Shown piece by piece: positions 9,015 through 18,884 of a stretch of DNA of 64,000 nucleotides (positions are counted from its first letter, which is position 1; the number at the start of each line of letters is the position of its first letter). The position numbers and the translations under genes are program-made. Under the pieces are notes generated by a model. The model made no database searches. It saw nothing but the letters and a program-made list of their open reading frames with translations, and had not been told where the DNA came from. Source of the DNA: a candidate division WWE3 bacterium (lineage in GTDB: Bacteria > Patescibacteriota > WWE3 > 2-01-FULL-39-13). The stretch covers positions 1 to 64,000 of the forward strand of contig JALWZX010000011.1 in assembly GCA_027002375.1 (NCBI GenBank), given 5' to 3'.

Positions 9015-9725
9015 TCACCTCTTCCTAAAAAACCTTGGGCGTTTTACCCTTCTCTTCTTCTTTTTTGTCTCTTCTTTGTTATTCACACCATCAGGTGGCG
9101 TGACAGTTGTTATATTTTCCGCAAGTGAAGTCATTTTAACATTGCTCGCATCTTTTGTGCCTTCATTTAATCGCATGTTTGTCGCATTATTTGTTAATTC
9201 GTTTACCGAAAAATCGTTTGGTATAGCTGCAGATCCAACGGTTTTGCTTACAGAATTTACTGTTGATTCCTGTGCGGGCTGTTCTTGTGAAATATTTGTA
9301 TTGGTGGAATTTACAGTTTGTGGCTGAGTCGCAGTATTTTGCTGATAATTCCCACTATTAAAATTATTGTCAGTAGATTTTACATTAACCTCCATATTTG
9401 TGTTGGTTTTACCCGTTGGCCGTATAATTCTAGATGCGCTAATTACTGTTTTGGTCATGTCTTTTAACGAAGTTGCACCTCGCATCATACCATTTAACGC
9501 AGTAGTTGTAGTTGCTAGTGCTGCCAATGGAGCTTGCATAGCACTAGCTTTGTCTATTCCGCTTTTTACGGATTTGTCTATATCGTCAATTACAGCTTCG
9601 GCTTTTAATACTGTTCGTCGCGTATCTCGAAGAAGCATTATTATATAAATTCCAACAATGAAAAGCTGAATTGTTATTACTATTATTACTAAAATGAGTA
9701 CTGTTTCGATAGTGATAGATATCAT
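9015..9725 (-). CDS. Membrane-anchored coiled-coil protein
   Basis: 236 residues. One N-terminal membrane helix (about 8-32, ILVIIVITIQLFIVGIYIIM) is followed by an amphipathic helical stretch with LLRDTRRTVLKAEAVIDDIDK, reminiscent of DUF948-type proteins. An Asn/Thr/Gln-rich linker (about 100-200) and a strongly basic C-terminus (KKKKRRVKRPRFFRKR) follow. A single anchor, helix and basic tail suggest a structural or scaffold role at the membrane, but no function can be assigned. It sits between a Cys-rich membrane protein and the 207-residue hypothetical in one minus-strand cluster. Confidence 0.55.
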   Translation of the reverse strand: MISITIETVLILVIIVITIQLFIVGIYIIMLLRDTRRTVLKAEAVIDDIDKSVKSGIDKASAMQAPLAALATTTTALNGMMRGATSLKDMTKTVISASRIIRPTGKTNTNMEVNVKSTDNNFNSGNYQQNTATQPQTVNSTNTNISQEQPAQESTVNSVSKTVGSAAIPNDFSVNELTNNATNMRLNEGTKDASNVKMTSLAENITTVTPPDGVNNKEETKKKKRRVKRPRFFRKR

Positions 9726-9737
9726 ATGTAACCATTA

Positions 9738-10064
9738 TCAATCATCACAGATAGTATCGTCAAGGTTACATTCTGAATATGAGTTTTCGTCGCATGAAAT
9801 TTTGTATGCAGCTCTAGCAGTACCTGCTGGGCATGGCTTGCATTCACGCCATGTTTCCCCTACACAATGACCATCGCCACATAGTTCTTTACCTTTACAG
9901 AACACTTCTCTAGAAAGTGTAGAACCCCCAGCTCTAGATCTTATGTCTTGATTATTTTTAACTTCGTCTAATAAAACTGTAAAAGCTACAAAAGAAAAGG
10001 CTACAACAAATAAAGAAAGAAAAAGGCTATTAAATTTATTACCCTTATTTAAGAATAATGCCAT
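9738..10064 (-). CDS. Small Cys-rich membrane-anchored protein
   Basis: About 108 residues from the ATG at 10064. A membrane helix (about 12-32) is followed by an extracytoplasmic region with eight Cys, including FCKGKELCGDGHC, CKPCPAG and CNLDDTICDD. The spacing suggests disulfide-bonded loops. An upstream in-frame ATG at 10103 would add 13 residues, but AT-rich -10 candidates (TATATT 10071-10076; TATAAT further up) lie in that stretch, so the shorter form is preferred. I do not recognise the family. It is followed after 12 bp by the 236-residue coiled-coil protein. Confidence 0.55.
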   Translation of the reverse strand: MALFLNKGNKFNSLFLSLFVVAFSFVAFTVLLDEVKNNQDIRSRAGGSTLSREVFCKGKELCGDGHCVGETWRECKPCPAGTARAAYKISCDENSYSECNLDDTICDD

Positions 10065-10125
10065 TGTATAAATATAGTACCATATTATAGCTGTATCGTT
10101 CAAGCATCGCTATGCCACTAGACAG

Positions 10126-12483
10126 TTACTCACTTAACGATTCACCCTTTAGTCTAGCTACAGCTTCATCTACAGATGCTACTAACACCTCTCTTGGTTT
10201 GCTACCACGCGCTTGACCTATTATTCCTGCATCTTCCATGTCGTCTATCATTCTTGCAGCTCTTGAATACCCTACACCTAGTTTTCTTTGCAAATATGAC
10301 GCTGATGCTTTTCCGTCTAAGATTATGATTTCTAGTGCATCTAACATTTTTGAGTCCAAATCGCCTGCCCCGTCGATACTTCCACTTAATTTTTTAGTTT
10401 CTACTTTTTGTTGCGTTATTTCTTCTTTATACTCTGGTTCTACACCAGTATTCTTTAGGAACTCAACTATTGCACTGACTTCCTCATCAGAAACAAATGC
10501 CCCTTGAATACGTCTTGGTTTTGAATCATCAGGTGGAACAAATAGCATATCGCCTCGACCTATTAGAACCTCAGCGCCAGATTGGTCAATGATTACTCTT
10601 GAATCAACTTGAGATGTGACTTTAAACGACATTCTCGTTGGAACATTGGCTTTTATGGTTCCAGTCAGAATGTTTACAGATGGTCGCTGCGTCGCAAGTA
10701 TTAAATGAATACCGACAGCACGCGATTTTTGAGCTAAACGAGTAATATATTTCTCAACCTCAGACGCAGCGACCATCATCATATCAGCAATCTCATCAAT
10801 AAAAATTACAATATATGGTTCTGCCTGAAAACCAGACATCTCATTAAATGCTTTAATATTTCTAACACCTACAGAAGCAAACTCTTTGTAACGTCTTTCC
10901 ATTTCTGCAACTGCCCATGCCAATGCAGACACTGCTTTTTGCTCAACATCTGTGACTACAGGTGTCAAAAGATGTGGAATTCCATTGTATTGACTCATTT
11001 CAACCATCTTCGGATCAATCATAATAAATCTACATTCTGTTGGCGAACATCTCATTAACAAGTTAGCAATCAAAACATTCATCATCACAGATTTACCAGA
11101 ACCAGTTGCCCCTGCTATCAAACAATGTGGCCACTTTGCAATATCTTGAATCATTGGTCTGCCTGCTACGTCATGCCCTAAAGCAACTGCCAATTTTGAA
11201 CGATTCTTTTTCATTGCTTTTGTCTCTAGCACACTTCTTAACGTAACAGTTGACGGTGCATAGTTAGGAACCTCGATTCCAACTAGGTTAGTGCCAGGTA
11301 TTGGTGCTTCTACTCTAACAGACCCACTCGGAGATTCTAAACTCAAAGCCAAATCTGGTGCTAAATTCATGACTTTACTAGTTTTTGTTCCAGGAGCTAA
11401 ACTTAATGAATATCTTGTTACAGCTGGGCCAATGTTAATATCAACAACTTGTGTTGAAATATTAAATGCCTTTAACGTGTGTTCTATAGCTTTCGCCCTC
11501 TTTTCTACATCCCCAGCGTTTGGTTTTTTATTTGGAATCGGTGACAACAAATCAATCGATGGGTATTCCCATAATTTATTAGAAAATGGCAGGCTATTTT
11601 GTTTGTTCTCTGTAGCTAATTCTGCTTTCTTATCGATTTGGGCATCTTGGTTACCAGTTTTAGCATCAACCATTACATTAGTATCGTCTTCGACTTCCCC
11701 ATCATCTGCATACACCTCATCGCCAACAGGTCCAGTCGGCGGGTTAACCAATTTAAACCTATCTTCTTTCTTCTCATTCACATCATCATCTTTCTCACCT
11801 ACCTCATCAACCTCATCTTCGACAACTTCTACATCTTGCACATCGCTCTCACCAAATTCATTAACATTAAACTGACGGCTATCTTCTAAGAGCTTGGCAT
11901 TTTCTGGCGCCAAATTCTCATCTTCTTTCTCATTTTTATCATCTTTAGTCTTTTTAGGCTTTTTACTAAATATTTTTGTCGCTAGCGCGGAACTCTTATC
12001 TAATGCACCGTCAAAAACTGCATGCAGGTCTAAACCTGTCATCAAAACTATAGCAATAACTGCCAAAACAATATAAAGAAAAATAGCACCATAGATAGAA
12101 ATGAAAAACGCGGTTGTGTCTTGAATAAACTTGCCGAAATTACCAGCATACCCGCCTAAAATTCCCATAAAAGAAACAAAAAGCAACATCACACTACCAA
12201 AAACACGCCAATTTACATACTTAAATCTCTTAGTTCCCAATAATAAAATAGACAAATAAACCAAAACCAAAGGAATCAAAAAAACTAAAACACCAAAGTT
12301 ATCAGACAAAAATATACGCAAAAACCCGTTCAATTTACCAGAATTTTCTGTAAACCCACCAAACATAGAAAGAACTATAAGAACAGCTAAAACCAATAAA
12401 AGCAGGGCGATAATAGTCTTAAATATTGAAATGTTAGAAGCCCAATTAATATGTCGCTTGGGCTTGCGACCTCTTTTTGCCAT
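10126..12483 (-). CDS. ftsK: FtsK/SpoIIIE-type DNA translocase
   Basis: A 785-residue septal DNA pump that moves chromosome ends through the division site. The N-terminus has four hydrophobic segments (about 20-165), then an acidic Asp/Glu-rich linker (about 180-290). The motor has the alpha/beta domain with PGTNLVGIEVPN, Walker A GATGSGKSV (about 455), Walker B IVIFIDEIADMM (about 547) and ATQRPSVNILTG. The C-terminal winged-helix gamma domain is ALEIIILDGKASASYLQR, then RAARMIDDMEDAGIIG. A TATACT -10 box (12492-12497) lies eight bases before the ATG, predicting a leaderless message. Confidence 0.95.
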   Translation of the reverse strand: MAKRGRKPKRHINWASNISIFKTIIALLLLVLAVLIVLSMFGGFTENSGKLNGFLRIFLSDNFGVLVFLIPLVLVYLSILLLGTKRFKYVNWRVFGSVMLLFVSFMGILGGYAGNFGKFIQDTTAFFISIYGAIFLYIVLAVIAIVLMTGLDLHAVFDGALDKSSALATKIFSKKPKKTKDDKNEKEDENLAPENAKLLEDSRQFNVNEFGESDVQDVEVVEDEVDEVGEKDDDVNEKKEDRFKLVNPPTGPVGDEVYADDGEVEDDTNVMVDAKTGNQDAQIDKKAELATENKQNSLPFSNKLWEYPSIDLLSPIPNKKPNAGDVEKRAKAIEHTLKAFNISTQVVDINIGPAVTRYSLSLAPGTKTSKVMNLAPDLALSLESPSGSVRVEAPIPGTNLVGIEVPNYAPSTVTLRSVLETKAMKKNRSKLAVALGHDVAGRPMIQDIAKWPHCLIAGATGSGKSVMMNVLIANLLMRCSPTECRFIMIDPKMVEMSQYNGIPHLLTPVVTDVEQKAVSALAWAVAEMERRYKEFASVGVRNIKAFNEMSGFQAEPYIVIFIDEIADMMMVAASEVEKYITRLAQKSRAVGIHLILATQRPSVNILTGTIKANVPTRMSFKVTSQVDSRVIIDQSGAEVLIGRGDMLFVPPDDSKPRRIQGAFVSDEEVSAIVEFLKNTGVEPEYKEEITQQKVETKKLSGSIDGAGDLDSKMLDALEIIILDGKASASYLQRKLGVGYSRAARMIDDMEDAGIIGQARGSKPREVLVASVDEAVARLKGESLSE

Positions 12484-12537
12484 ATACGTCTAGTATAGCA
12501 GAAAATATGGGTTTTGTTACGCAAGAAGCATTTTATG

Positions 12538-13734
12538 TTACTTAACAACACCTTTTAAAACATCACATAACGTCACAATTTCTTCTGGGATACTAATCGA
12601 AGGGTCACCAGATAGTGCCCGGTATGTGTATACACCATCTTCAACACGCGCCTGTAAACCACCCTTATCGATACGTTTTATTTTCTTCATTACGCGAAGC
12701 GCACATGGCATATCACATCTTTTACTACTTCTATTTTCCTGAACAATTTCCTTTACCACCCCTATATCCACAGCTTTATCAACAAACATAACTGCATGTA
12801 ACCTGTCATTTATCTCTGACAACAACGGATACCAAAAATTCAAAATATCTTCAAAATCTGCATCTTCTGGGATAAATTTAAGTAAAGGGTGTTTCCTACT
12901 GACTTCAATAACATCAGAAAACTTAAGATTATGACTATTTAATGATCCTTGTTTAATAAACTCGACACAAAAGTTATCATCATGTGAAAGGCATTCACCA
13001 ACGGGAATCTCAATAATGCAACCAGATGAGAGTATTTGATTTTGACATGAAGATGATAAAGAAGCCTTTGGAATAGTTAAATGCACGAGCCCATCAGAAA
13101 CTCCTTCAAAATACATGTTGTTACCAAAGATATCGCCAGGCGGTAAATTGTGGCTTGTATTTACGAATTCATCCCAAAATTCAGCTTTCAAAATCTCTGA
13201 TAGTCTCATAAGCTCAACTAAATATAAATAGTATGCACTAATTTTCTTTCCAAGTGATTCGATCTTTTCAGGAGGTTGCCAGTCATCTACTATTATTTGA
13301 TCTCCTTCTTCTGGGTCATGTGTGATTAAAATCCCACTATGTGTAAGAGAAGATGCTTGGGGCACCCCTGCTTCATTACAGGATTCTATATCAAATGCAT
13401 ATTCACCAATCCACCCAGTAGCAGCTTTTATAAATAACCTACCACTCGAAAGAACACCGTTTGCAATCGTTAACTGTACCTCTGTATTAATAGCAGCGTT
13501 TTCCAATGCTCTAAAACGTGGATCAAATATGCGTAAGAGACTTTGGACACCTGACGATAAATGAGCGACTTTAAAACTTGTGCTAGTTACAGTGGTATCC
13601 TCTCTGCATCTTCTTCCCCAGTCGCAATCAGCGGGTTCTATTGTAAAATCCGTTATGGAAGCATTATCCGTTTTCCAACACACTATGTGTGGTTCATCAA
13701 TCTCTGGCAATACCCCTGCTAGTCCTAGCTTCAT
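12538..13734 (-). CDS. Hypothetical protein, 398 residues
   Basis: I do not recognise this protein. It has no signal peptide or membrane helix. It reads as a mixed alpha/beta protein with scattered Cys (for example VCWKTDNAS, ADCDWGRRCRED, KRCDMPCALR). The N-terminal 140 residues look beta-rich, a central helical part (about 155-185) contains AYYLYLVELMRLSEIL, and a C-terminal helical part contains ILNFWYPLLSEIND. It lacks the low-complexity stretches of its neighbours. A TATATT -10 box (13741-13746) lies six bases before the ATG. It sits between pcrA and ftsK. Confidence 0.55.
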   Translation of the reverse strand: MKLGLAGVLPEIDEPHIVCWKTDNASITDFTIEPADCDWGRRCREDTTVTSTSFKVAHLSSGVQSLLRIFDPRFRALENAAINTEVQLTIANGVLSSGRLFIKAATGWIGEYAFDIESCNEAGVPQASSLTHSGILITHDPEEGDQIIVDDWQPPEKIESLGKKISAYYLYLVELMRLSEILKAEFWDEFVNTSHNLPPGDIFGNNMYFEGVSDGLVHLTIPKASLSSSCQNQILSSGCIIEIPVGECLSHDDNFCVEFIKQGSLNSHNLKFSDVIEVSRKHPLLKFIPEDADFEDILNFWYPLLSEINDRLHAVMFVDKAVDIGVVKEIVQENRSSKRCDMPCALRVMKKIKRIDKGGLQARVEDGVYTYRALSGDPSISIPEEIVTLCDVLKGVVK

Positions 13735-13780
13735 GATGACAATATAGCATAAACTATACCACGGTCAACACATTCCACAC

Positions 13781-16036
13781 TTACCCACTCATAAATTCAA
13801 TAGTTTCTTCTGGTATTTCACCTAAGAACCTTGAACCGATGCTTGATGATGTTGAACCAAACAAAGTTCTGCTTCGTGTGTAAGTTAAATATAGTCTTTT
13901 CTTTGCACGAGTTATACCAACATAGCAAAGTCGTCTTTCTTCTTCTAGTTCGTCTTCATCTGCCATTGACCTTGAATGCGGAAATATACCTTCTTCCATA
14001 CCTACTAAAAATACTGTGTCAAATTCTAACCCTTTTGCCGAATGTAATGTCATCAGAATAACAGCATCATCATTTCTAAAATCAGGTTTATTTGATGATT
14101 CCACCAAGGCAACTCTTTCTAAAAATTCATTTATATCTTTAAATTCTGCTGCAACCGTTCGCAATTCTTTTAGGTTTTCTATTCTGTACAAACTTTCTTC
14201 TGATCCGTCGTCTAAATATTCTAAATAGCCAAAATCTTTCAGAACGGTATCTAACAATTCTAATGTTGTCATTTCTTTGTTTTGTGCAATTTTAATATAC
14301 TTTTTCCATGGCATTTTCGTAATTTCTTCAATTAAATCTACATCAAACTTACTTTCTTCTATTCTAATCAAAGTCTTTTTACCTACCCCACGTGTCGGTG
14401 TGTTTACGCAACGTTTCCAAGAAATAGTGTCTTTAGGGTTGTAAAAAACTTTTAGGTAGGCCAACACATCTTTTATTTCTTTACGATCATAGAATCGCAT
14501 TCCCCCAATAATTTTATATGGAATTTGAGCGTTTATGAAAGCTTCTTCAATTACACGAGATTGAGCATTGGTTCTATACAAAACAGCAAAATTCTTATAT
14601 CTAAATGGTTCAGGAAACATCTCTGGGCCACCGTGCCTTTGCAAAGACATTGATATAATGTCGGTAATATACATAGCCTCAGCCCTTTCATGTTCGGCCT
14701 CGTACAAACGGATTTTTTCACCATCAGGGTTATCGGTATACAGATCTAAAGGAATATGCGTTTTGTTATTTTCTATAACACTTTGCGCGACATATAAAAT
14801 GGTCTTTGTAGACCGATAATTGCGACCCAATTTGAAAATTTTGGCCTTAGGGTAATCACGCTCAAACTGAAGCATATTGCGATAATCTGCACCACGCCAG
14901 GAATAAATCGACTGTGAAATGTCACCCACAACAGTTAAGTTTTTGTGATTTTCTGCAAGCTTCTTAACAATAAAATACTGAACTTTGTTTGTGTCTTGAT
15001 ACTCGTCAATTAAAAGGTGCTTAAACATTTCTTGATATTTCTTCAAAACCGCTGGTTCGGTCGCGAAAATTTTAGCTGTTTCATAAAGCAAATCGCCAAA
15101 ATCTAAAGCATTATTATCTCGCAATTTCTTTTGATAAATTTTATAAATTTTCGCGACCTGTTGGTAAAAATAGTTCTGAGCCTTGTCTTCAAATTCCTTA
15201 GGCCCCATCATCTCACCTTTCGCACGTGAAATGACAGACAAAATAGATTTAGGCTTAAGATTACTATCAGAAATATCTAATTCTTTTAGTATATCCTTTA
15301 TAAGTCGTGCAGAATCATCAGAATCATAAATCACAAAACCAGGCGTAACATCTATATATCTGTACTCCTTTCGCAAAATTCTTGCACACAATGAATGAAA
15401 TGTGCCTATCCATTGTGGTGTTTTGGTTGAAAAGTTTTCGGGTGGTATATCTTCAAAACCATCGTCGTCTAACATTAAGCGATCAAATCTTTCTTTTTCA
15501 CCTTGCGGGGAATTCACAGTTTCATCTTCACTCAAATTTTCTTCTGTGTCTTCCCAATCTAAATCATTATTAGTAGAATCATCTAAATTAACATCAGATT
15601 CAAACGAAATATCTGAATCGTCAGATGCGTTTTGAGAATTTTCAAGATCTGCGTTTGAATTATCGTTTTTTATGTTTGCACTGTCGTCTGTTTCGTTGGA
15701 TTTGCCAAATTTAGACCTTAACTCAATAACCTTAGATGTTTTATCTAATTCACGTATCTCATTTAAAAGCTCCACCACCCTAGTTTGCATTTCCAAAGCA
15801 GCCTTATTTGTAAAAGTAACAGCTAAAATCTGGTCGGGCAAAACACGTTTCTCGTGAATCAAATACGCAATCTTATGAGTCAAAACACGTGTTTTGCCCG
15901 ACCCTGGGCCCGCGATAATAAGCGCGGGCCCATCATTATAAACAACAGCATCTTTCTGTTCGTCATTAAGTGTATCTAACAAAAACCTTGCTGTAGCAGA
16001 AAAATATTTACTTTTAGAAGAATCCACGACTTTCAT
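13781..16036 (-). CDS. pcrA: UvrD/PcrA-type superfamily 1 DNA helicase
   Basis: ATP-dependent 3'-5' helicase for repair and replication restart, about 751 residues. Walker A is AGPGSGKTRVLTHK, motif Ia AVTFTNKAALEM, Ib IGTFHSLCARILR, II LLIDEYQDTN, III VVGDISQSIYSWRGAD, V MTLHSAKGLEFDTVF and VI RRLCYVGITRAKKRL. A roughly 100-residue acidic Asn/Asp/Ser/Glu insertion (about 105-205) separates Ia from Ib within domain 1A, where most PcrA proteins have only a short loop. The start is taken at 16036 because a TATGAT -10 box (16044-16049) overlaps the alternative ATG at 16048. Confidence 0.92.
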   Translation of the reverse strand: MKVVDSSKSKYFSATARFLLDTLNDEQKDAVVYNDGPALIIAGPGSGKTRVLTHKIAYLIHEKRVLPDQILAVTFTNKAALEMQTRVVELLNEIRELDKTSKVIELRSKFGKSNETDDSANIKNDNSNADLENSQNASDDSDISFESDVNLDDSTNNDLDWEDTEENLSEDETVNSPQGEKERFDRLMLDDDGFEDIPPENFSTKTPQWIGTFHSLCARILRKEYRYIDVTPGFVIYDSDDSARLIKDILKELDISDSNLKPKSILSVISRAKGEMMGPKEFEDKAQNYFYQQVAKIYKIYQKKLRDNNALDFGDLLYETAKIFATEPAVLKKYQEMFKHLLIDEYQDTNKVQYFIVKKLAENHKNLTVVGDISQSIYSWRGADYRNMLQFERDYPKAKIFKLGRNYRSTKTILYVAQSVIENNKTHIPLDLYTDNPDGEKIRLYEAEHERAEAMYITDIISMSLQRHGGPEMFPEPFRYKNFAVLYRTNAQSRVIEEAFINAQIPYKIIGGMRFYDRKEIKDVLAYLKVFYNPKDTISWKRCVNTPTRGVGKKTLIRIEESKFDVDLIEEITKMPWKKYIKIAQNKEMTTLELLDTVLKDFGYLEYLDDGSEESLYRIENLKELRTVAAEFKDINEFLERVALVESSNKPDFRNDDAVILMTLHSAKGLEFDTVFLVGMEEGIFPHSRSMADEDELEEERRLCYVGITRAKKRLYLTYTRSRTLFGSTSSSIGSRFLGEIPEETIEFMSG

Positions 16037-16302
16037 GTTAAATATCATATCAGGTTTGTTTAGTCAGTTACACATGCGGTTGTTTCAATGACACTCATTT
16101 GCCTTATTTCCCTACCAACACAACCCACCTAATCACATTCTGTTCTAAATCTGTCATTGCAAACAACCGCCTCCTTCTGTTTGCCATCCAAAAAGAACTG
16201 GTTTTATGCTAACGTGTCAAAACCATGAAACCGCCCAAAATTTATCTTAAAAATACAAGGTTTCCCACCACACGACAACCCGTTTACGAACTAATACATT
16301 TG

Positions 16303-16311
16303 TGGTATTAT
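16303..16311 (+). promoter_or_regulatory. Extended -10 promoter of the AbiE-type pair
   Basis: TGGTATTAT is an extended -10 element (TGn plus TATTAT) ending ten bases before the ATG at 16322. The 270 bp upstream, back to pcrA, holds no other gene that I can support. Confidence 0.5.
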
Positions 16312-16321
16312 TTCCTCAATA

Positions 16322-16966
16322 ATGCATAGAATACTCACAAACTTTACAAATTCACCTTATTTCACAAGGGCTGATTTACAGGCAATTGCAGGTAGTCAAA
16401 ACATCAGCAACACAACTTTGAACACAATAGTTCAGCGCGCGATTAAATCAAGAAACCTAATAAAACTAAAACGAGGAACATATGTCTTGTTTGACTTTTA
16501 CAACAAGAACAAATCTAACTTATACTATCTCTTCTATATAGCAAACACCTTAATTTCCCCATCATATATAAGTAATGAAACCGCGCTTCAGTACCACGGG
16601 CTATTTTCAGAAGCAGTTCTTAATTATTATACGTCAGTAACCACGAAAACAACCCGTTTATTCACAAATAACATTGGGATATTTGAATATAAATCAATAG
16701 CAGAATCACTTTTCAATGGATACGAAATTCAGGCATTTGAGATGAATAGTAACAGATATCATTGTGCGATTGCTACACCACACAAAGCTCTTTTTGATTT
16801 TCTATATTTTAAACTTACACCTCGTAAGTTAAAACCTGAAAACATCTTTGAAGTACTAGATGATTACAGAATAGATTACGATATTTTACCAACTAACGAA
16901 TTAGATAAACTTGTATACTTAGTTGAAACATTACATGTTAATACCGATTCTAAAAAAGATAGTTGA
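16322..16966 (+). CDS. AbiEi-like antitoxin/regulator of a type IV toxin-antitoxin pair
   Basis: 214 residues. The N-terminus (about 8-60) reads as a winged helix: FTRADLQAIAG, then LNTIVQRAIKSRNLIKLKRGTYVL, the same order as in AbiEi-family transcriptional regulators. The rest (SPSYISNETALQYHGL, HCAIATPHKALFDFLYFK) matches the AbiEi C-terminal region. In known AbiE systems this protein represses its own operon and counteracts the AbiEii nucleotidyltransferase. Its 3' end overlaps the next gene by 32 bp or more, which fits translational coupling. The stop is TGA at 16964-16966. Confidence 0.72.
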   Translation: MHRILTNFTNSPYFTRADLQAIAGSQNISNTTLNTIVQRAIKSRNLIKLKRGTYVLFDFYNKNKSNLYYLFYIANTLISPSYISNETALQYHGLFSEAVLNYYTSVTTKTTRLFTNNIGIFEYKSIAESLFNGYEIQAFEMNSNRYHCAIATPHKALFDFLYFKLTPRKLKPENIFEVLDDYRIDYDILPTNELDKLVYLVETLHVNTDSKKDS

Positions 16967-18227
16967 AGAACAAAAAAACAGCAATATATCAGAAGATAGA
17001 ATACTAATTTCTATAAAAGAAGAGTTGCAACACTATATACTAAATTTTATTTATAATTCTAAAAATTATAACCATCTAATAATGTATGGTGGGACTCTTT
17101 TGAGAATTGTACATGGTCTACCAAGAATGTCAGAAGACATCGACCTTCAAACTTCGTCGAAAATAGACACAAGACAATTTGCAAAAGACTTAACCAGCTA
17201 TTTCAGTGAAGAATATAAAGCAAAAGTTGCTGTACAACCGAGAGACATGAGAGACAACAAGACAGCGCTCATTAAAGCTGTATTTCCAGAAATATTAGAT
17301 AACTTGAAACTAAAGCAAATAAAATACAAAGTGTTAACTATTCGAATTGATATAAACAATTTTCCAAAAGCAGATAACTTCTCAACTGAAGCCAAAACTA
17401 TAAATCACGATATATTACATTACACTATACGAACCTATCCATTGCCTACTCTCATGTCTAGCAAAATACTTGCCCTATTATCAAGAACAGAAAGAAACGT
17501 ACAGAATATAAAAACAAATGTAAAACCTCGTGATGTTTTTGACGCTATTTGGTATATGAATCAAAGGATTGTGCCTGATTTTAGCTATCTCAAATCTCAT
17601 AATATAGAAATAAACGACATTAACGATTTCAAAAATGTCACGCGAAAACGGCTACACGAAATAAATGACAACGCATTTAAACTTGATATGGCCCACCTTT
17701 TTAAAGATCCTGGGGAATTCAGTCTATGGTCAAATAATTGGCGAGAATCATACATTAATGCACTAGAAAGTTACAAAGTTTATGAAATAGATCGAATAGA
17801 AAGCATTAAAATAGAAAATATCAATTTTGATTTTGGGCCGTTCAAAATTTTATATAAATTTCTAACACCAGAAAATGAAATTATAATTTTTGAAATCCAG
17901 CTAGAATACATGTGGAAAGAAAAAACAACAACACGGTTTAATAAATACATAAATAAAGATCTAGAACCAATTACAACACCAACTAATCCAAACAAAAAAA
18001 TAACAACATTAGAACAGGCTTTAATTGGCATGTTTTACTCAAAAATAGAAAATGAATATATTAAATCAAATGCATTAATTTGTGCAAATAGATTAAAAAC
18101 GAAACTGATACGCTGCACAGCCCGAGATTTAAATCCAGAAAGAGAAATTTATTTAAATACAGGGCAACTCGAAGAAATAAGTATACAAGAACTTTTGGGT
18201 TACAGAACAAAAAACTTCCATTCTTAA
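16935..18227 (+). CDS. AbiEii/DUF1814-like nucleotidyltransferase toxin
   Basis: About 430 residues. The nucleotidyltransferase core has LIMYGGTLLRIVHGLPRMSE followed by DIDL (about 50-72 from the ATG), matching the GG(T/S) and catalytic DxD motifs. SSKILALLSRTE (about 172) followed by KPRDVFDAIWYM matches the Lys and Arg-Asp motifs III-IV. Family members transfer nucleotides to tRNA or another target and give abortive infection. The C-terminal 140 residues (from about 295) extend past the usual toxin and are unassigned. The ATG at 16935 is chosen; a TTG at 16923 is also in frame. Confidence 0.75.
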   Translation: MLIPILKKIVEEQKNSNISEDRILISIKEELQHYILNFIYNSKNYNHLIMYGGTLLRIVHGLPRMSEDIDLQTSSKIDTRQFAKDLTSYFSEEYKAKVAVQPRDMRDNKTALIKAVFPEILDNLKLKQIKYKVLTIRIDINNFPKADNFSTEAKTINHDILHYTIRTYPLPTLMSSKILALLSRTERNVQNIKTNVKPRDVFDAIWYMNQRIVPDFSYLKSHNIEINDINDFKNVTRKRLHEINDNAFKLDMAHLFKDPGEFSLWSNNWRESYINALESYKVYEIDRIESIKIENINFDFGPFKILYKFLTPENEIIIFEIQLEYMWKEKTTTRFNKYINKDLEPITTPTNPNKKITTLEQALIGMFYSKIENEYIKSNALICANRLKTKLIRCTARDLNPEREIYLNTGQLEEISIQELLGYRTKNFHS

Positions 18228-18290
18228 TCAAAAGCTTCTTACACCTGCGTTACACAAATTTCGCAACTACCTATCTACCTACCCATCTAA

Positions 18291-18884
18291 ATGTCTAAAA
18301 TACTTTCAAGGCAGTTTACGCAACTACCAGCTTTACAAGCGCTATGGACACGATATAATTCTTGCATGGGACAACAAATCAAGCGTATTCCTCGTACAGA
18401 AATAGGAAAAAGGTTAACCCTCGAAAGCATTCAGGATATCCTATACGGCACAGATTACCAACTGAATACTTTAGATACTGGTGAAGAAATTATCGTGGGA
18501 ACAAGAACAGATGTAGAAAACCCATTAAACAGATTTGCACATACGAACAACGAATATCTTTTTCCACTTGCTGTTACGACTTATGTTAATGTTTGGGAAC
18601 ATGGACTCGGCGTTCTACATATTACCACTCCAAATCGGGGGCGTCCCGGTTCACGCATAAAAGTAACCGTGATATGTGCAGTACCTGAAAAAAACGACAA
18701 ATTTGTAGGATTAGGTTTACTTGGACCTACCGTTAACTTCACCAATGCGTCTATCTATATTAATCAGATTGAACAACTAATGAGAAATGTGCAAGAAACA
18801 CATAATACAGATTTTACAGATTACTCTCCGCTGTTTGAATTAATCCGTGCAATAAGCCACCCTACCTCGGCAGATAACTCTTGA
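18291..18884 (+). CDS. Hypothetical protein, 197 residues
   Basis: I do not recognise this protein. It is soluble, with no signal peptide or membrane helix. The centre reads as beta strands (VNVWEHGLGVLHITTPN, then RIKVTVICAVPEKND) flanked by helices (MGQQIKRIPRTEIGK; ASIYINQIEQLMRNV). The 3' end overlaps the convergent Lon-like gene by 23 bp. No good Shine-Dalgarno or -10 box is obvious near the ATG, so the start is less certain than for its neighbours. It follows the AbiE-type pair after 63 bp and might be transcribed with it. Confidence 0.5.
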   Translation: MSKILSRQFTQLPALQALWTRYNSCMGQQIKRIPRTEIGKRLTLESIQDILYGTDYQLNTLDTGEEIIVGTRTDVENPLNRFAHTNNEYLFPLAVTTYVNVWEHGLGVLHITTPNRGRPGSRIKVTVICAVPEKNDKFVGLGLLGPTVNFTNASIYINQIEQLMRNVQETHNTDFTDYSPLFELIRAISHPTSADNS

